Assembly: GCA_964496365.1 (NCBI GenBank)
Contig: CAZBZK010000001.1
Span: 1-64,000, forward strand
Source: AB-629-J13 sp964496365
GTDB taxonomy: Bacteria > Fidelibacterota > Marinisomatia > Marinisomatales > AB-629-J13
Reading direction: 5' to 3'
DNA length: 64,000 nucleotides
Shown here one piece after another: positions 44,476 to 54,388 of the stretch. The notes beneath the pieces are model-generated. The model was not told the origin of the DNA. It worked only from the letters and a program-made list of their open reading frames with translations, and searched no databases. Each line of letters opens with the position of its first letter. Positions within the stretch are counted from its first letter, which is position 1. Made by a program: the position numbers and the translations under genes.

Positions 44476-45300
44476 TTAAATCAATATTCGGTTTTGATAA
44501 TCTTCAAATGCTTTTAGTACCTCGCTTTTTGTGTTCATCACAAACGGTCCTCCTCTGGCTACCGGTTCGTTTAAGGGTTCACCGGCTACTAAAATAATCC
44601 GAAGTCCTGTCATTCCAGATTGCCATTTAACATCACCTTTCTGATTATAAACCTGTAATTCTCCTTTAATACGTGTTTGGGGTAACACCATGCTCCCTTC
44701 ATAAATATAACTGAAACAGTTCCAACTGTCTGGTATTTTACAGAAAAACTCTTTTCCATGATTCAATTGGATATCTAAATACAGAAATCCTGTATGTGAT
44801 TTTCCCGGGCCCGAAATTCCATTAAATTCGCCTGAAATTATTTTCACTATTCCATCTGAAACCTCAACAACAGGAATCTGGGATCTTGGAATATCTTGAT
44901 AGCTGGGTTCTATCATTTTCAACCGTTTTGGTAAATTCAACCACAATTGAAATCCCCGAGCGAGACCCTTCTTTTGAATTGGCATTTCACTGTGAACAAT
45001 TCCTTTTCCAGCCGTCATCCATTGAACGGACCCGTCTTCTAACAATCCTTCATTTCCAGCGGAGTCCTTGTGGTGCCATTTTCCGTTCAAGATGTAGGTT
45101 ATGGTTTCAAATCCTCGATGAGGATGGGGAGGAAATCCACCTCTATAATCTTGGGGGTTGTTGCTTCCAAATTCATCCAAAAGTAAAAATGGGTCCAGCA
45201 TGTTTAGCCTTGGACCCCCGATGATTCGGGTCAAACACACTCCATCACCATCCATCGTTTGGCTACCATTAATGGATTGGATAATTTTTCTATCTTTCAT
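44476..45300 (-). CDS. Pirin family protein
   Basis: 274 residues, bicupin. The N-terminal cupin has the metal-binding HPHRGFETITYIL and a later HSEMP, giving the three His and one Glu expected. FPPHPHRGFE is the hallmark. Pirins can act as quercetinases or redox cofactors; role here unknown. Confidence 0.93.
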   Translation of the reverse strand: MKDRKIIQSINGSQTMDGDGVCLTRIIGGPRLNMLDPFLLLDEFGSNNPQDYRGGFPPHPHRGFETITYILNGKWHHKDSAGNEGLLEDGSVQWMTAGKGIVHSEMPIQKKGLARGFQLWLNLPKRLKMIEPSYQDIPRSQIPVVEVSDGIVKIISGEFNGISGPGKSHTGFLYLDIQLNHGKEFFCKIPDSWNCFSYIYEGSMVLPQTRIKGELQVYNQKGDVKWQSGMTGLRIILVAGEPLNEPVARGGPFVMNTKSEVLKAFEDYQNRILI

Positions 45301-45421
45301 TTATTCAATATTATTACAATAAACAATCTAGTTTCTAAACATATTATTTTATTACAGACTTTGGTTTTTTCATAATGGATTCATTTTTGTCATTATAGAA
45401 TTACAGTGTTAAGTTCGACGG

Positions 45422-45877
45422 ATGGATGGAAAGCATTATCATAATATCACATGGATCCCTGTACTGGTAATCGGATTGAGTGCACTTTTCCTTGGTGGTG
45501 TTTACACCTCGATAAACCACCCTTGGCTTTTAGATCAAAGGGCAAATGAACTTCTATTAGGAATTAGGTATGACGACCTTTTTTCACAAAAAATCAATCA
45601 ATTTCTACCTGGCTATCTAACATTAATGTATCGTTTTTTTGGTTGGTGGCTTGTTTCGATTGGGTTGCTAATATCTACTTATGTTTTCATTACAAAAATG
45701 GGAACCCCTTTGGCTCGGAACGGTCTTCATGTGATCCTTTTTATAATTCTCGTTGGAATGTACTGTATAGAGTTTACATTTATTCCTACCACTCCATTTT
45801 TGTGGCTCACTCATGGTATTTCACTGTTGTTAGTGATGAGTGTTTTTGGTTCTATAAAATTAAAAAGGTTTGAATAA
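45422..45877 (+). CDS. Uncharacterised four-helix membrane protein
   Basis: 151 residues with hydrophobic segments at about 12-30, 65-88, 102-120 and 126-145. A polar loop between helices 1 and 2 carries WLLDQRANELLLGIRYDD. Family not recognised. Its stop is directly followed by the DUF2231 start, so the two are translationally linked. Confidence 0.7.
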   Translation: MDGKHYHNITWIPVLVIGLSALFLGGVYTSINHPWLLDQRANELLLGIRYDDLFSQKINQFLPGYLTLMYRFFGWWLVSIGLLISTYVFITKMGTPLARNGLHVILFIILVGMYCIEFTFIPTTPFLWLTHGISLLLVMSVFGSIKLKRFE

Positions 45878-46294
45878 ATGGGATTAACAGACATTCACCC
45901 TTTATTTATTCATTTTCCTATTGCACTTCTCTCTACGGGGTTTATGTTTGATTTGTTAGCAATCATTTTTAAAAAAGAAGTGTTTCAGCCCGTAGGGTGG
46001 TGGAATTTATCTTTGGGGATACTATCCTCTGTTTTTGCCGTTTTAACAGGATTTGTTGCTGATTGGAATTATGGACATTTTGAGATACCGTTTCCTATCT
46101 TTGATACTCATGGTTCTGTTCAGCTTATGTCTATCTTCTGTTATTTTGTGATGTTCGTTTGGAGATGGAAACTGAATAAAGCCCTACCAATTTCTTTTCG
46201 TTCTTTGTTGGGTTATTTTGTTTTGGGTCTTGTCGCAACCAGTTTACTTTTTTACGGTGGACATCTCGGAGCAATATTGGCTGGAAGAATATAA
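45878..46294 (+). CDS. DUF2231 membrane protein
   Basis: 138 residues, four helices. IHPLFIHFPIALL at the N-terminus is the DUF2231 signature, with two His at membrane faces that could bind haem; DTHGSVQ and GGHLG add further conserved His. Lies just upstream of the sdh operon, 106 bases from its first gene. Confidence 0.8.
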   Translation: MGLTDIHPLFIHFPIALLSTGFMFDLLAIIFKKEVFQPVGWWNLSLGILSSVFAVLTGFVADWNYGHFEIPFPIFDTHGSVQLMSIFCYFVMFVWRWKLNKALPISFRSLLGYFVLGLVATSLLFYGGHLGAILAGRI

Positions 46295-46400
46295 AATTTT
46301 TTATTGACCATTTTCTTTTAAACAATTTGGTTTTCAAGTTAATTTTTATCTTGGATTCAGGTGGTTTTCTTTATTTTAAACACTAAAATCATTTATTAAA

Positions 46401-47246
46401 ATGACCGATTCTAATTACACTACACCTTCAAAAAAATTGCACACCGAAAGAAATGATCGTTGGTGGTTCGAACCGCTGTGGACAGGTATCGGTTTTTTTG
46501 CGTTTGTTCTGTACACAACATGGGCAATGTTTCAAGGTGATTATTATTGGTGGAGTGCTTTTCAAGAGGGATTTGGTGGTTATCTTTCTCCGTTTTACTC
46601 ACCCTTATTTTTTGTGAACCAAAATGTTAGTGGAGCCGCTCCTATTGACCATGCTTGGTTTGGAGCTTGGCCCCAGTGGATTCCTAATCTCATTCCTGCC
46701 ACCCCTGCGATTTTAATTTTAGCGGGTCCTTTGTCTTTTCGAATGACGTGCTATTACTATCGAAAATTTTACTATCGTTCTTATTTTTTATCACCACCGG
46801 CTTGTGCTGTTTCCGGTATTCCACAAAAAAAATACAAGGGAGAAACAGCACTATTGGTGTTTCAAAACCTCCATCGTTATACTTTTTACATCGCCCTTGG
46901 GCTGGTCATAATTCTTTCTTATGATGGGGTTTTATCCCTGTTTAGGGGAGGAAAATTTGGGGTAGGTGTTGGTTCTATAATTCTAATAATAAATCCTGTT
47001 TTACTGGCAGGTTATACTTTTGGCTGTCATGCTTTCAGACACATGGTTGGAGGAAACAAAGATTGTTTTTCTTGTCCAAAAGGGAAGCCAACATTTAGAT
47101 ATAAATTGTGGAAAGGTGTTTCTGTTTTAAACAGTCACCACATGTTTTGGGCATGGGTAAGCATGATTTGGGTGGCGTTTTCTGATATTTATGTACGAAT
47201 GGTAGCAAATGGAACGTGGACAGATTTTAACACCTGGGGTTCATGA
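46401..47246 (+). CDS. sdhC: Succinate dehydrogenase membrane anchor (large single-subunit type)
   Basis: 281 residues, about six helices, with His residues in several (NLHRYTFY, GCHAFRHM, NSHHMFW) as possible haem or quinone sites. Much larger than E. coli SdhC/SdhD and like the single anchor of mycobacterial Sdh1. Its TGA overlaps the sdhA start (ATGATG). Role assigned from operon position and likeness. Confidence 0.8.
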   Translation: MTDSNYTTPSKKLHTERNDRWWFEPLWTGIGFFAFVLYTTWAMFQGDYYWWSAFQEGFGGYLSPFYSPLFFVNQNVSGAAPIDHAWFGAWPQWIPNLIPATPAILILAGPLSFRMTCYYYRKFYYRSYFLSPPACAVSGIPQKKYKGETALLVFQNLHRYTFYIALGLVIILSYDGVLSLFRGGKFGVGVGSIILIINPVLLAGYTFGCHAFRHMVGGNKDCFSCPKGKPTFRYKLWKGVSVLNSHHMFWAWVSMIWVAFSDIYVRMVANGTWTDFNTWGS

Positions 47247-49099
47247 TGTTGGATATTTCAAACGTACAAACAGTTGAACACGATGTCATTGTCGTCGGTG
47301 CAGGTGGTGCCGGAATAAGAGCTGCCATAGAGTGCTCTAAGCAAGGATTAAGTACCGGTCTTGTGTGCAAATCTCTCTTGGGAAAAGCCCATACTGTTAT
47401 GGCAGAAGGAGGTGTAGCAGCAGCCTTGGGAAATGTGGACTCAAGAGATGATTGGAAAGTCCATTTTAGAGATACCATGAGAGGAGGAAAGTTTTTTAAT
47501 AACTGGCGAATGGCGGAACTTCATGCAAAACAAGCACCGGACAGGGTCAGGGAATTAGAAGAGTGGGGTGCTGTATTTGATCGGACAAAGAAAGGATTAA
47601 TCAATCAACGCAATTTTGGTGGACACCGTTATCCTCGTCTTGCCCATGTAGGAGACCGAACCGGTCTTGAAATTATTCGTACACTTCAAGATAAGGGGGT
47701 ACACCAAGGAATAGAAATTTATATGGAATGTACTTGTTTGGATTTATTAAAATCAGATGGGTGTATTTCCGGAATGGTAGGTATGTGGAGGGAAACTGGT
47801 GCTTTTGTGGTCTTCAAATCAAAGGCTGTAATTCTTGCAACTGGAGGTGGCGGTAAGGGATGGAAAATCACTTCAAACTCATGGGAATATACCGGTGACG
47901 GATATGGAATGGCGTATGAAGCCGGAGCAGAATTGATGGATATGGAATTCACCCAATTTCATCCTACAGGCATGGTATGGCCTCCTTCTGTGAGGGGGAC
48001 ACTTGTAACAGAGGGTGTGAGGGGAGAAGGTGGAATATTGGTGAATAGCGAAGGAAAGCGGTTTATGTTTGAAAACATTCCGGAACGATTTGTTGCAGAG
48101 ACTGCGGACTCAAAAGAAGAAACTGCAAGGTGGTTGGCTGGAGACAAGGAAGCTCGCAGACCTCCGGAGCTTCTCACTCGAGATGTGGTTGCCAGAGCTA
48201 TCAGAAAGGAGGTGAAAGCAGGGAAGGGTTCTCCTCATGGGGGTGCTTTTCTTGATATCGCAACGCAACGCAGTAAAGAAGATATTAAACGGAAACTCCC
48301 GTCTATGTATCACCAATTCAAAGTGTTGGCTGAATTAGATATTACAAGAGAGAGAATGGAGGTAGGACCAACCCTTCATTATTTTATGGGTGGCATCCGT
48401 GTTGATCCCGATTCACAAATGACAAAAGTCCCTGGTTTGTTTGCTTGCGGAGAATGTGCAGGAGGGGTTCATGGTGCAAACCGTCTTGGGGGAAACTCTC
48501 TTTCAGATTTATTGGTTTTTGGAAAACTCGCAGGGAAAGGTGCTTTTGATTATATTCAAACTAACAAAACCGTGGGCTATTCGAGTGAAAAACAAGTTAG
48601 ATTTATTATAAAAACCGCCACAGGGATTTTAAATCGAGAGTCTGGAGAAAATCCATATTTGTTGCACGAAGAACTCCAAGATCTCATGCAAGACAGCGTA
48701 GGTATCGTCCGAACAAAAGATTTATTAAACAAAGGAATATTGGCTCTGGATAAGCTCTGGGATAAATATAAAAACATTAAAGCCCACGGAGCCAGCCAGT
48801 TTAATCCGGGTTGGCATGAGGCTTTAGCATTGCGAAACTTATTAATAACATCAGAAGCTGTTGCCAGAGCAGCATATATGAGAGAAGAAAGCAGAGGTGC
48901 TCATACTCGAGTTGATTTTCCGGGAGAACAAGACGAATGGTTGAAATATAATGTCGTAATTAAAAAAGAAGATGATGGTAGTATGGGCATTCAAAAGGTT
49001 TTACGAAAAGAGCCTAATGCTGAGTTAAAACGAATCGCTGATCTGACCATAGAAGAACTTGAGTCAGAGGTAAGACGGGATCAGTCTGGTAATACGTAA
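47243..49099 (+). CDS. sdhA: Succinate dehydrogenase/fumarate reductase flavoprotein subunit
   Basis: 618 residues. Rossmann VVGAGGAGI at 18-25, His50 in the AHTVMAEGG segment is the covalent FAD site, and FTQFHPTGM and GGNSLSDLLVFG are the substrate and FAD regions. Oxidises succinate to fumarate (or the reverse). Confidence 0.96.
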   Translation: MMLDISNVQTVEHDVIVVGAGGAGIRAAIECSKQGLSTGLVCKSLLGKAHTVMAEGGVAAALGNVDSRDDWKVHFRDTMRGGKFFNNWRMAELHAKQAPDRVRELEEWGAVFDRTKKGLINQRNFGGHRYPRLAHVGDRTGLEIIRTLQDKGVHQGIEIYMECTCLDLLKSDGCISGMVGMWRETGAFVVFKSKAVILATGGGGKGWKITSNSWEYTGDGYGMAYEAGAELMDMEFTQFHPTGMVWPPSVRGTLVTEGVRGEGGILVNSEGKRFMFENIPERFVAETADSKEETARWLAGDKEARRPPELLTRDVVARAIRKEVKAGKGSPHGGAFLDIATQRSKEDIKRKLPSMYHQFKVLAELDITRERMEVGPTLHYFMGGIRVDPDSQMTKVPGLFACGECAGGVHGANRLGGNSLSDLLVFGKLAGKGAFDYIQTNKTVGYSSEKQVRFIIKTATGILNRESGENPYLLHEELQDLMQDSVGIVRTKDLLNKGILALDKLWDKYKNIKAHGASQFNPGWHEALALRNLLITSEAVARAAYMREESRGAHTRVDFPGEQDEWLKYNVVIKKEDDGSMGIQKVLRKEPNAELKRIADLTIEELESEVRRDQSGNT

Positions 49100-49100
49100 T

Positions 49101-49862
49101 ATGGCACTTAGAAAATTTGAAATATTTCGTGGTGATAAATCCAATGGAACCATGAAAAAATATAAGGTAAACGTGGAAAAAGGGATGGTAGTGCTCGATG
49201 TAATTCACAAAATTCAAGCAGAGCAAGCAGGGGATATGGCGGTGCGATGGAACTGCAAGGCTGGCAAATGTGGTTCGTGTAGTGTAGAAATTAATGGGAA
49301 ACCGAAGCTGTCTTGTATGACTAGAATGAACGAGTATTCTGAAGACGAAACCCTTTTCGTGAGACCTCTCAAAACATTTCCCATGATGAAAGACATTGTG
49401 ACTGATGTTTCATGGAATTATAAACAAAATAAAAAAATTACTCCGTTCTCTCCCAATCCAAAATCTAAAGACAAAAGCGGTAATTATATAATGATGCAGG
49501 AAGATGTAGATCGGGTTCAGGAATTTAGAAAGTGTATCGAATGTTACTTGTGCCAAAACGTATGCCATGTTCTTAGGAATCACGACCACAAAGATAGATT
49601 TGTGGGCCCTCGGTTTTTGATTCGTTTAGCAAGTCTTGAAATGCACCCCCTTGATAACTCTGATAGAATACCTGCTATAAAAGAGACATTCGGATCTGGA
49701 ATGTGTAATATAACTCGTTGTTGTACGGACGTGTGTCCGGAACATATTCAAATCACTGATAATGGAATCATTCCGCTTAAAGAGAGGGTAGTGGACCGTT
49801 ATTACGATCCAATCAAGCTTTTATTTAAAAAGCTTTTTAAAAGAAAAAAATCAGCTTTATAA
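49101..49862 (+). CDS. sdhB: Succinate dehydrogenase iron-sulfur subunit
   Basis: 253 residues. Cys52, 57, 60 and 72 bind [2Fe-2S]; Cys145, 148, 151, 155 and Cys202, 207/208, 212 bind the [4Fe-4S] and [3Fe-4S] clusters. FRKCIECYLCQNVCHV resembles the mycobacterial Sdh1 subunit. Starts one base after sdhA. Convergent with tonB. Confidence 0.95.
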   Translation: MALRKFEIFRGDKSNGTMKKYKVNVEKGMVVLDVIHKIQAEQAGDMAVRWNCKAGKCGSCSVEINGKPKLSCMTRMNEYSEDETLFVRPLKTFPMMKDIVTDVSWNYKQNKKITPFSPNPKSKDKSGNYIMMQEDVDRVQEFRKCIECYLCQNVCHVLRNHDHKDRFVGPRFLIRLASLEMHPLDNSDRIPAIKETFGSGMCNITRCCTDVCPEHIQITDNGIIPLKERVVDRYYDPIKLLFKKLFKRKKSAL

Positions 49863-49871
49863 AAACATCTG

Positions 49872-50498
49872 TCAGTTTTTTAACTTAAAGTTAACGGGTA
49901 TTGATATATAAACTCCTACTGCAATTTCCCGTTGTTTTGCTGGTTGAAATCGAGTTTTTCTGATGGCTTCCATGGCAGCTTCGTTTAATCCTGTGTTTGG
50001 TATTCCTTTTACAATGCTGACCTCTTTTACTCTCCCTTTTTTATCAATAAAAGCCTTGACATAAACCGTCCCCTCGATTCCTGCTTCCTGAGCAATTTCT
50101 GGATATTCCGGTCTGATGGGTGTTTTGGGAACCGGCGGATCGTCATACGGAATAAATTTTACCTGTGGGCCATCAGGAGGAGGTGGTGGTGCACCCCAAG
50201 CTTCAAAACTTTCTAAATCTAATTCATCCATTGTTAGGTCTTCGGAAATATCTTCGCTTTCTGATTCGACAGGAATAGAGGGTCTTGCCGGTGGTGGTGG
50301 ACGGTTAATTTGTTGTGTTTGTGGAATTTCAATTTGTTCAATGACAAATTGTGCCTGTTCCTCCAGAGCCGTATCCCTTCTGAATCGTGGATAAACAAGG
50401 AACATGATAATAATCAAAAAAACCGCCACAAGCCCTGTTGCTCGCACAACAAAAGGGTTGGTTGTTCTTAATGATCCGGTATGTTCGATGACATTCAT
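49872..50498 (-). CDS. tonB: TonB energy-transducing protein
   Basis: 208 residues: N-terminal membrane helix (about 20-40), Pro-rich periplasmic linker (RPPPPARPSIP, GAPPPPPDGP), and a C-terminal TonB domain (about 125-205) with YPEIAQEAGIEGTVYVKAFI. ATG overlaps the exbD stop (TAATG). Confidence 0.93.
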   Translation of the reverse strand: MNVIEHTGSLRTTNPFVVRATGLVAVFLIIIMFLVYPRFRRDTALEEQAQFVIEQIEIPQTQQINRPPPPARPSIPVESESEDISEDLTMDELDLESFEAWGAPPPPPDGPQVKFIPYDDPPVPKTPIRPEYPEIAQEAGIEGTVYVKAFIDKKGRVKEVSIVKGIPNTGLNEAAMEAIRKTRFQPAKQREIAVGVYISIPVNFKLKN

Positions 50499-50908
50499 TA
50501 ATTAACTGCTGTTTTTGTTGAATAATTAAGCTTTAGTGCATCAGCTTTTCTTAGTTCATTATGAATGTTTGACACAAGTCCCATTCTGGCTTCCTCATCT
50601 GATTTTAGAGAAACTACAATCTGAGGATTAGAGGATCGTTTTTCGTACATAATGTGTCGTATATCATTCACTGGATATAATTTATCTTCAATTGATATTA
50701 ACCCTTCTTTAGACACCCAAATATGAGTAGTGTGTCTTTTAGATTTTAACTTTTCAATCCTTTTAGCTTTGGGCAAATTGATGGGAAGTCCTGAATATTC
50801 TCTTAACACTGTGGTTACCATAAAAAAGATAAGTAACATAAAAATAATATCGGGCATAGATGCTGTTGGGATTTCGGTGTCGAGTTTTATTTTTTTATTA
50901 AATTTCAT
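50498..50908 (-). CDS. exbD: ExbD/TolR biopolymer transport protein (second copy)
   Basis: 136 residues. IPTASMPDIIFMLLIFFMVTT has the Asp in the helix that carries protons. Periplasmic domain to the end. Sits between the first ExbD and TonB with one-base overlaps on both sides. Confidence 0.92.
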   Translation of the reverse strand: MKFNKKIKLDTEIPTASMPDIIFMLLIFFMVTTVLREYSGLPINLPKAKRIEKLKSKRHTTHIWVSKEGLISIEDKLYPVNDIRHIMYEKRSSNPQIVVSLKSDEEARMGLVSNIHNELRKADALKLNYSTKTAVN

Positions 50909-51300
50909 TAGTTACTCTCAGCAATTGATATTCTTTTGGCATCTGCCATTTTTAGCTGGTCAATAACTGAAACGTAGTCTTTATAACGGGTTTTTTCGTG
51001 TGATTTGACAGAAATAATCAATTTTTCATTTTCCGCAATCTTTTTCTTCACTATTCTGCTTATGTTTTTTGTTTCTACCGGATCTCCTCCCAAAAGGACC
51101 TTGCCCTGTGAGTTTATAAGACAGTTTAATATATTCTTTTTTCTTATTTCGATTGTGTCTCCTTCTGGAGGGAGGACAATTCCCAAACCCTTGTCCATAT
51201 CAATTGTTGTGGTTACCAGAAAGAAAATGAGCAGAAGAAAGGCTATATCTGCCATGGAGGATGTGGGGATTTCTCCCTCTTTAAATCGTCTATTTTTCAT
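50908..51300 (-). CDS. exbD: ExbD/TolR biopolymer transport protein (first copy)
   Basis: 130 residues. IPTSSMADIAFLLLIFFLVTT contains the proton-carrying Asp. Diverges from the second copy after the helix. Follows exbB by 20 bases. Confidence 0.92.
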   Translation of the reverse strand: MKNRRFKEGEIPTSSMADIAFLLLIFFLVTTTIDMDKGLGIVLPPEGDTIEIRKKNILNCLINSQGKVLLGGDPVETKNISRIVKKKIAENEKLIISVKSHEKTRYKDYVSVIDQLKMADAKRISIAESN

Positions 51301-51320
51301 AGCAATAAGATGCGATTTGT

Positions 51321-51950
51321 TTAATTTTCTTTTTGCTCCAGCTCATATAAATGATCAACTAATTGAACGGAGTGCTCTTCCATATCAAGCACCAAACTGT
51401 CAATTCGGTTGACAAAAATGTTTTGAAATATTTGAATAATCATGGCTGTGATAAGTCCAAATGCTGTGGTTAATAAAGCCTGAGAAATTCCACCTGCTAC
51501 AACTGCCGGCGAAATATCGTTTGCTGCTTTAATTGCATCAAATGCTGAAATCATACCCACAACTGTACCGGTAAATCCTATCATTGGAGCAATTGTGATT
51601 ACGGCATTAAGCCAAATCATGTTTCGTTCAAGAAAAGCCATTTCAACGGGTCCTGCATTTTGAATTGCCTTTTCCACTTCGGAAAGCCCACGGTGTCGTC
51701 TGGCTAGTCCTGCGTGAAAAATCGCCGCTACCGGTCCACGAGTGGTTTCGCATAATTTCAAGGCTGATTCAACACCGTCACTCTCAAGTGTTTCCGATAC
51801 TTCATGAAAAAACTTTTTTGTGTTAACTGACGACATCAACAATGAGTAAAGTCTTTCAAGTGTAAAACATAAACCAAAAATAAGTGATATTAAAATGGGC
51901 CACATAAAGTGTCCCCCATCAACAAAATATTCTACCATGTAGTTCTCCAA
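51321..51950 (-). CDS. exbB: ExbB/TolQ/MotA-type proton channel
   Basis: 209 residues with three helices: WPILISLIFGLCFTLERLYSL, NAVITIAPMIGFTGTVVGMI and a third with ISQALLTTAFGLITAMI. First gene of the exbB-exbD-exbD-tonB operon that energises outer-membrane receptors. Confidence 0.95.
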   Translation of the reverse strand: MENYMVEYFVDGGHFMWPILISLIFGLCFTLERLYSLLMSSVNTKKFFHEVSETLESDGVESALKLCETTRGPVAAIFHAGLARRHRGLSEVEKAIQNAGPVEMAFLERNMIWLNAVITIAPMIGFTGTVVGMISAFDAIKAANDISPAVVAGGISQALLTTAFGLITAMIIQIFQNIFVNRIDSLVLDMEEHSVQLVDHLYELEQKEN

Positions 51951-52016
51951 GGTTCATTATTAAAAATAAAATTTGTTCTTCTCTTTGCGTAAATCACGCT
52001 CATTTAGCCTTTGAAT

Positions 52017-53624
52017 TTAAAATGATTGTTTGATGAAAACAGAGGCTTCATCAAAATATTTTATTCCCTCATTTACTTGGTTATCTACCATAAGTCGAAT
52101 TCCAACAGCTTCGTTCCTGCCCCAAATAACACCTGCTATTTCAGCTTTGATTCTTAATGAGAGTAGTGTTTCGTCTTCACGGGTAAAAAGTGAATCCGTT
52201 TTAATATCTTCTGTTTCCAAATAATGAAGGAAATTTTGGAATTGTTCAGCTGGAAGATTCCACGAGTTTTTATAGGAACCATACTCACCAAATTGTTCTT
52301 TTGATAGGTTCTCGGCGGAATAAATAGAAGCCCAATTAAAAACGGGTCTTTTTCCATGACCCAGTATTTTTTGAACGTTTGAACTAATTATTGATGAGTA
52401 GGGTATATGAACGTCTGGTGTTATACCTCCGCCTCCATATACCGTTCTTCCGTTTCGAGTCTTATATTTTGGTCGCAGTTCTTTAAGGGAATCTATTTTT
52501 GTTTCTCTGTCTTGAGCATATAGCTCCAAATAATAGGCTCTGTCTTTACCGTCCTCGTAGGGTCTTTGAATGAGCCTCCCACTTGGTGTAAAATAACGAG
52601 CTATGGTTATTCGTATTGCCGAACCATCTTTCAATGGCAACTGTCGCTGAACCAATCCCTTCCCAAATGTAGTCTCACCTATTATGAGCCCTCGATCTAA
52701 ATCCTGTACAGCCCCCGAAACAATCTCGCTGGCACTTGCACTTCCTCTGTTAACTAAAATAATAAGTGGTAGTTGATCATCACCTTTGGTTGCATTGGCA
52801 AAAAACACCTGTCCAGACTTGGCTTTTTTTCCCATTGTATAAACCAAAGTATCATCTTTTAAAATAAACAAGTCGGCAATTCCTGCAGCTTGTTCTAAAT
52901 ATCCACCACTGTTGTTTCGAAGGTCCAACAACAACTGTTTCATTCCTTTTGTTTTTAATCTATTAATAGCGCTTTCCACCTCTTGTTTTGTGGTAGCTGA
53001 AAAGCGAGTTAATCTTATATATCCTGTAGAATCATCGATCATGGTTTCTGCCCAAACACTATAAATTGGAATATTGTCTCTAACAATCTTAACATCAAAT
53101 GGTTTTGGCAAACCAATTCTTCTCACGGTTACAGTTACAGGCGTTCCTTTTTTACCTCGGAGCTTCTTAAAAACATCATCTTTAGTGATTTTATATGCAT
53201 CTTCGCTGTTTATGGCAATAATTTGATCTCCTGGCTGTAAACCGGCTCGTTCAGATGGGCTTTCAGCTACAGGAGTAATGACGGTTATATATCCATTTAA
53301 AATATCAAATTCAATTCCAATCCCTTGAAATTTCCCCTTAAACTTTTCATCGATTTCTTCTAGGTCTTTGGGTGGTATATAAACAGAATGGGGATCAAGC
53401 TTTTTCATTATCCCGTCAAAAGCACCCTCCATTAGTTTTCCCAGATCAACCTTTTCAAAATGAAATTCATTTATATAAGTAATGATTTGGTTCAATACTT
53501 GCATTTTTTCTTTGATTGAACTGAAACTACTTTTCCCTTGACTATAAAGAGATTGATAATTCGAGGAAAAAAGTAAAATCGTTAACGCAATGCTAACTAA
53601 TAAAATTGGTTTTATTCGTTTCAT
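52017..53624 (-). CDS. C-terminal processing protease, S41 family
   Basis: 535 residues. N-terminal export signal (ILLVSIALTILLFSS), a helical cap, PDZ domain (about 100-180), and the S41 core with catalytic Ser297 (GSASASEI) and Lys322 (TFGKG). YFTPSGRLIQRP is typical of CtpA. About 150 residues follow the core. Periplasmic. Confidence 0.95.
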   Translation of the reverse strand: MKRIKPILLVSIALTILLFSSNYQSLYSQGKSSFSSIKEKMQVLNQIITYINEFHFEKVDLGKLMEGAFDGIMKKLDPHSVYIPPKDLEEIDEKFKGKFQGIGIEFDILNGYITVITPVAESPSERAGLQPGDQIIAINSEDAYKITKDDVFKKLRGKKGTPVTVTVRRIGLPKPFDVKIVRDNIPIYSVWAETMIDDSTGYIRLTRFSATTKQEVESAINRLKTKGMKQLLLDLRNNSGGYLEQAAGIADLFILKDDTLVYTMGKKAKSGQVFFANATKGDDQLPLIILVNRGSASASEIVSGAVQDLDRGLIIGETTFGKGLVQRQLPLKDGSAIRITIARYFTPSGRLIQRPYEDGKDRAYYLELYAQDRETKIDSLKELRPKYKTRNGRTVYGGGGITPDVHIPYSSIISSNVQKILGHGKRPVFNWASIYSAENLSKEQFGEYGSYKNSWNLPAEQFQNFLHYLETEDIKTDSLFTREDETLLSLRIKAEIAGVIWGRNEAVGIRLMVDNQVNEGIKYFDEASVFIKQSF

Positions 53625-53859
53625 TTGATACTATTTGTGTTTACACTTTGTGTGGTGAACCCCGAATATATTTCATAAATTGTTAATCAATCCAGTATTC
53701 ATTTTTTTAATCTGTGTACTTGAAGCGATTATTTTTACAGATGAACATTTTATAAAAACTTTTTATTTATCGTTCATTTTTTTTTAATAATTATATAGGA
53801 TTTTTTGGTTTTTGGGGTTGTAATTTTGTCTGGTCAATGGAAATAGGATTTATAAAGTA

Positions 53860-54336
53860 ATGGATCGTCTCTTTTCTCCGGAATTTAAAGCAAACCTATT
53901 GGTTCGTTGGTTCGGGTTTTGGAACGTTCCTTTGCTTTATTATTGTAAACCAAGAGTCATCTCTATAGACCAAAAACGGGTTGAAATAAAAATCCGTTTA
54001 AGAAGAAAAACAAAAAACCATTTAAAATCCATGTATTTTGGTACATTGGCGGTAGGGGCAGACATTGCAGGTGGAGTTTTGGCAATGCAGAAAATTCGAG
54101 AAAGCGGTAAAAACATAAAATTGCTTTTTCGTGATTTTCACGCTGATTTTAAATTAAGGGCGGAAGGTGATGTACATTTTTATTGTTCTGATGGAGAAAA
54201 AATTGATCATCTTGTTTCTAAAGTTTTGTCTTCGGGTAAACGACAAAATGAATTGCTGAATATTGTTGCCAAAGTACCCTCAATTTCTGATGATGTCGTT
54301 GCTGTCTTTTCTGAAACTATTTCGTTAAAACTATAG
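53860..54336 (+). CDS. DUF4442 hotdog-fold protein
   Basis: 158 residues. KTKNHLKSMYFGTLAVGADIAGG resembles the helix and active-site region of DUF4442/PaaI-like thioesterases, and DFHADFKLRAEGDVHFYC a following strand. No signal peptide. Possible acyl-CoA thioesterase; substrate unknown. Confidence 0.75.
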   Translation: MDRLFSPEFKANLLVRWFGFWNVPLLYYCKPRVISIDQKRVEIKIRLRRKTKNHLKSMYFGTLAVGADIAGGVLAMQKIRESGKNIKLLFRDFHADFKLRAEGDVHFYCSDGEKIDHLVSKVLSSGKRQNELLNIVAKVPSISDDVVAVFSETISLKL

Positions 54337-54388
54337 TTTTCATTCTACATTATTTCATTTTCTTTTTTGATTTAGATAATTTTTAATA

